DNA from: an uncultured bacterium
GTDB taxonomy: Bacteria > Patescibacteriota > Minisyncoccia > Phycocordibacterales > UBA2100
Length of the DNA: 14,491 bases
NCBI GenBank assembly: GCA_903881205.1
Contig: CAIRSC010000008.1
Span: 1-14,491, forward strand
Reading direction: 5' to 3'
Each line of letters opens with the position of its first letter. Within the stretch, counting starts at the first letter, position 1. Positions 12,627 through 14,491 of this stretch are shown here, piece after piece. Made by a program: the position numbers and the translations under genes. The notes under the pieces are model-generated. The model did not search any database. It saw only the letters and a list, made by a program, of their open reading frames with translations, and was not told the origin of the DNA.

Positions 12627-13328
12627 TTACATCTTCTGTAGGTAAGCCGAGAAGGTTCGGCGTTTCCAGGCCCGATCTTCGCCAATTTTGCCTCTATTGA
12701 TGTGTTTATGAGACTTTGCGAATTTGTGGATCTCGAAATACGGCTCGAAGAATTCTCGTGCTTTCTCTTCGGTCCACACATATTCATATACGCCGAGCAT
12801 CGGGTGGATGTATGCCCCCTCTTCATCCGCTGGATGCTCTTTGAGCAATCGCTTCGTGTGGAGGTCTTCGTCGGCGAGGAATGATTTGAAGAAGAGCCAG
12901 CCGCCCGTGCGCAACACGCGCACCACTTCTTCGAGCAGTGCCTCGCGCTCGGCCTTCTTGAGGAAGTGCGACGACATCATGTCGAGGACGAGCGTCTGTG
13001 TGCCATCGGGCAAGGGCAACGGATTGGCCATCGAGCCTACCTGGTATTCGATGGGAAGGCCAACGCTCAGCGCCTCAGCCTTCTCTATAGCCACATTGGA
13101 GATATCGATACCGAAGCCGCGCATGCCGTAGGTCTGCGCGAGGTAGATGAGGTTGCGGCCGTTGCCGCAGCCGATGTCGAGCACGCGGGCCTGGGTATTG
13201 AGGTATTGGCGCTTAGATTCGCGCTCGAGGAAACGGGTGAACTTCTCGAGATCTTCCGAGGGCTCTATCGAAAGCGCGAGGTGTTCGCTCGTCTTGTATT
13301 CCTTATTCCAAAAGTCTTTGTGTTCCAT
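12627..13328 (-). CDS. Class I SAM-dependent methyltransferase
   Basis: This 233-residue Rossmann-fold methyltransferase has motif I VLDIGCGNGRNL (49-60) and acidic residue D75 in GFGIDIS at the end of strand 2. GSMANPLPLPDGTQTLVLDM holds the post-II and motif IV region, and VVRVLRTGGWLFFKS is motif V-like. No DPPY/NPPY DNA-methylation motif is seen, so a small-molecule or protein substrate is likelier than DNA; the substrate is unknown. Composition is native-like and GC-rich, in contrast to the HNH gene that follows 1 nt later. It starts 44 nt after L5, with a strong hairpin between, so readthrough from the ribosomal genes is probably its source of transcription. Confidence 0.88.
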   Translation of the reverse strand: MEHKDFWNKEYKTSEHLALSIEPSEDLEKFTRFLERESKRQYLNTQARVLDIGCGNGRNLIYLAQTYGMRGFGIDISNVAIEKAEALSVGLPIEYQVGSMANPLPLPDGTQTLVLDMMSSHFLKKAEREALLEEVVRVLRTGGWLFFKSFLADEDLHTKRLLKEHPADEEGAYIHPMLGVYEYVWTEEKAREFFEPYFEIHKFAKSHKHINRGKIGEDRAWKRRTFSAYLQKM

Positions 13329-13341
13329 ATATCTATAAATG

Positions 13342-13367
13342 CTTACCGCGCCTTTCGGCGCGGTAAG
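13342..13367 (-). terminator. Strong hairpin between L5 and the methyltransferase gene
   Basis: CTTACCGCGCC and GGCGCGGTAAG form a perfect 11-bp stem with a GAAA loop on the minus strand. The 3' side is followed by CATTTATAGAT, only a weak U-tract, so termination may be partial; the A-rich 5' side (AAAACGA) means the plus-strand reading has TTTT after it. It may reduce expression of the methyltransferase and HNH genes relative to L5, or define and protect the 3' end of the L14-L24-L5 mRNA. Confidence 0.5.
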
Positions 13368-13372
13368 TCGTT

Positions 13373-13903
13373 TTATGCCTTGAAAGGAATGCCGATGTGC
13401 TTGAGATACGCCTCTGCCTCCTTCTTGCTCGAGGCCGTGGTGACGATGGTCACCGCGAGTCCGAAGATGTCCTTTGCATCTTCGTCGGAAGTTTCCGGGA
13501 AGACCGTGTGCTCCTTGAATCCGATCGAGATGTTACCCATGTCGTCGACAGAAGTAGTGCGGATACCGCGGAAGTCCTTCACGCGCGGGAGCACGATGTT
13601 GATGAGCTTATCGAGGAACGACTGCATGTGTGTACCGCGTAGCGTGACCTGGTAGCCGGCGACGTCGCCGATGCGGGTCTTGAAGTTGGCGATCGACTTG
13701 TTGGTGACGCGCTTTGCAGGAGCCTGACCGGTGATCTGAGCCAAGCGGCCGACCATGAATTCGATCTTCTTCTTATCCTTGATCGAGCCGACGCCCGTCG
13801 AAACGATGATCTTCGCGACCTTCGGTGCCTGCATGATATTGGTGTAGCCAAGCTGGCCCTTGAGTGCCTCGAATGTCTTATGCTGTTGAGTTGCTGTTGC
13901 CAT
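13373..13903 (-). CDS. rplE: 50S ribosomal protein L5
   Basis: This 176-residue protein binds 5S rRNA and contacts the P-site tRNA. LGYTNIMQAPKVAKIIVSTG is the N-terminal signature and the central IANFKTRIGDVAGYQVTLRG matches the family. LINIVLPRVKDFRGI follows, and the C-terminal AYLKHIGIPFKA is diagnostic. Length is close to that of E. coli L5. The ATG at 13901-13903 lies 4 nt after the L24 stop. Downstream, S14 would be expected next but is displaced. Confidence 0.97.
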   Translation of the reverse strand: MATATQQHKTFEALKGQLGYTNIMQAPKVAKIIVSTGVGSIKDKKKIEFMVGRLAQITGQAPAKRVTNKSIANFKTRIGDVAGYQVTLRGTHMQSFLDKLINIVLPRVKDFRGIRTTSVDDMGNISIGFKEHTVFPETSDEDAKDIFGLAVTIVTTASSKKEAEAYLKHIGIPFKA

Positions 13904-13907
13904 ATGA

Positions 13908-14219
13908 TTATTTGATCGTCTCTCCGCTCTTCACTGCGACACGTGTGCGCTTGCCATCAGCATCGCGCGTGATCTTGATGCGTGTCGGCTTGCCGCCCTT
14001 AGGATCGACGAGCATGACGTTGGAAGCGTGCATGGTCATCGGCTTGTCCACGATCTGACCGGTGCGGTTGGTCATAGAAGGCTTGCGATGGCGCTTCACG
14101 AGGTTGATACCTTCGATGAGGACGCGATTCTCCTTCGGGATCGCACGCGAAATGGTGCCGGTCTCTCCGCGTGCCTTACCGGCGATCACGATTATTTTGT
14201 CTCCTTTTTTGAGTTTCAT
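13908..14219 (-). CDS. rplX: 50S ribosomal protein L24
   Basis: This 103-residue assembly-initiator protein has a KOW motif near the start (MKLKKGDKIIVIAGKARGE) and the conserved GINLVKRHRKPS, then MHASNVMLVDPKGGKPTRI. The ATG at 14217-14219 is chosen over a TTG four codons upstream because the latter would overlap L14, while MKLKKGD is the normal family start. The gap after the L14 stop is 4 nt. Confidence 0.97.
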   Translation of the reverse strand: MKLKKGDKIIVIAGKARGETGTISRAIPKENRVLIEGINLVKRHRKPSMTNRTGQIVDKPMTMHASNVMLVDPKGGKPTRIKITRDADGKRTRVAVKSGETIK

Positions 14220-14223
14220 ATAG

Positions 14224-14491
14224 TTATACAACTTCAGGGGCGAGCGTACCGATGGTCTTGTAGCCGCGCTCGATGACTTCGCGCGGGATCGGACCGAATA
14301 CGCGGTTGGCCTTCGGCTCCTTCTTCTCCTTTTCTACGAGCACGACTGCATTCTCGTCGAAGCGGATGTAGGATCCGTCCTTGCGGCGGAATGCCTTGAC
14401 CTGGCGCACGACGACAGCGCGGTGAATGTCCTTCTTCTTTACCGCTTTGCGCGGCTGCGCTGACTGGATGGAGATCACGATCTCATCGCCG
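14224..14491 (-). CDS. rplN: 50S ribosomal protein L14, C-terminal part (runs off window)
   Basis: The frame enters from the window edge as GDEIVISIQSAQPRKAVKKK, which matches the middle of L14 rather than its start. The conserved KKKDIHRAVVVRQ, DGSYIRFDENAVVLV and RVFGPIPREVIERG follow, and the protein ends in GTLAPEVV. The N-terminal part of the protein lies outside the window. L14 organises bridge B8 of the 50S subunit. It is followed by L24 in the standard order. Confidence 0.97.
   Translation of the reverse strand, partial: GDEIVISIQSAQPRKAVKKKDIHRAVVVRQVKAFRRKDGSYIRFDENAVVLVEKEKKEPKANRVFGPIPREVIERGYKTIGTLAPEVV

Noticed and set aside
12626..12826. Upstream extension of the HNH frame by 67 codons
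   Set aside because: It lies entirely over the methyltransferase 3' end, while the ATG at 12625 follows that stop by 1 nt and directly precedes the nuclease core.
12627..13328. DNA methyltransferase that would pair with the HNH gene as a restriction-modification system
   Set aside because: No DPPY/NPPY or C5 motif is seen; the protein looks like a small-molecule or protein methyltransferase, and its composition differs from the HNH gene.
1..14491. CRISPR array, tRNA or rRNA genes
   Set aside because: No regularly spaced repeats and no tRNA or rRNA signature were found in any non-coding interval; the intervals are too short apart from the S14 leader.

Overview
The window looks like a chromosome segment of a Candidate Phyla Radiation (Patescibacteria) bacterium, probably of the Parcubacteria/Paceibacteria side. 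Three things point there. The spc ribosomal-protein cluster goes directly from S5 to L15 with no rpmD (L30), a known CPR trait. Start codons lack Shine-Dalgarno sequences. Gene packing is extreme: most gaps are 2-10 nt and several genes overlap as ATGA. TGA is used as a stop, so this is not a code-25 lineage (Gracilibacteria/SR1). The exact class is inference. Every supported gene is on the minus strand, so biological order runs from high to low coordinates.

Ribosomal block (14491 down to 7903): L14 (partial), L24, L5, then a class I methyltransferase and an HNH endonuclease, then S14 (zinc type), S8, L6, L18, S5, L15 and SecY. The methyltransferase and HNH gene interrupt the normally contiguous L5-S14 junction. 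The HNH gene is strikingly AT-rich. Directly after it lies a textbook -35/-10 promoter and an approximately 140-nt, apparently structured leader that restarts transcription at S14.

Nucleotide-kinase block (7899 down to 5387): a cytidylate-kinase-like protein, guanylate kinase, a short adenylate-kinase-like protein and type I methionine aminopeptidase. They are translationally coupled to one another and lie close behind secY. The start of ndk (nucleoside diphosphate kinase) is at the low-coordinate edge. Together these cover NMP-to-NTP phosphorylation, which fits an organism that salvages nucleotides.

AT-rich accessory island (5384 down to 3464): a predicted P-loop kinase, a protein with ADP-ribosyltransferase motifs, and a protein of unknown function. 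It sits 2 nt after map and ends 3 nt before a LOG-family gene; both neighbours have the GC-richer native composition. The ADP-ribosyltransferase gene has its own promoter overlapping an inverted repeat. This is the best candidate in the window for an undescribed toxin, effector or defence module, but its function is inferred from motifs only.

Low-coordinate end (3460 down to 1): a LOG-family phosphoribohydrolase-like protein, a 935-residue VirD4/TraG-type ATPase, and the first 16 complete codons of ndk. Three genes here (ADP-ribosyltransferase, VirD4-like ATPase, ndk) have an extended -10 promoter (TGnTAnnnT) ending 6-7 nt before the ATG, which predicts leaderless mRNAs.

There is no gene-free stretch over 300 bases. 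The longest non-coding interval is the S14 leader and promoter (11713-11893). No rRNA, tRNA, CRISPR array, insertion sequence or origin was seen.
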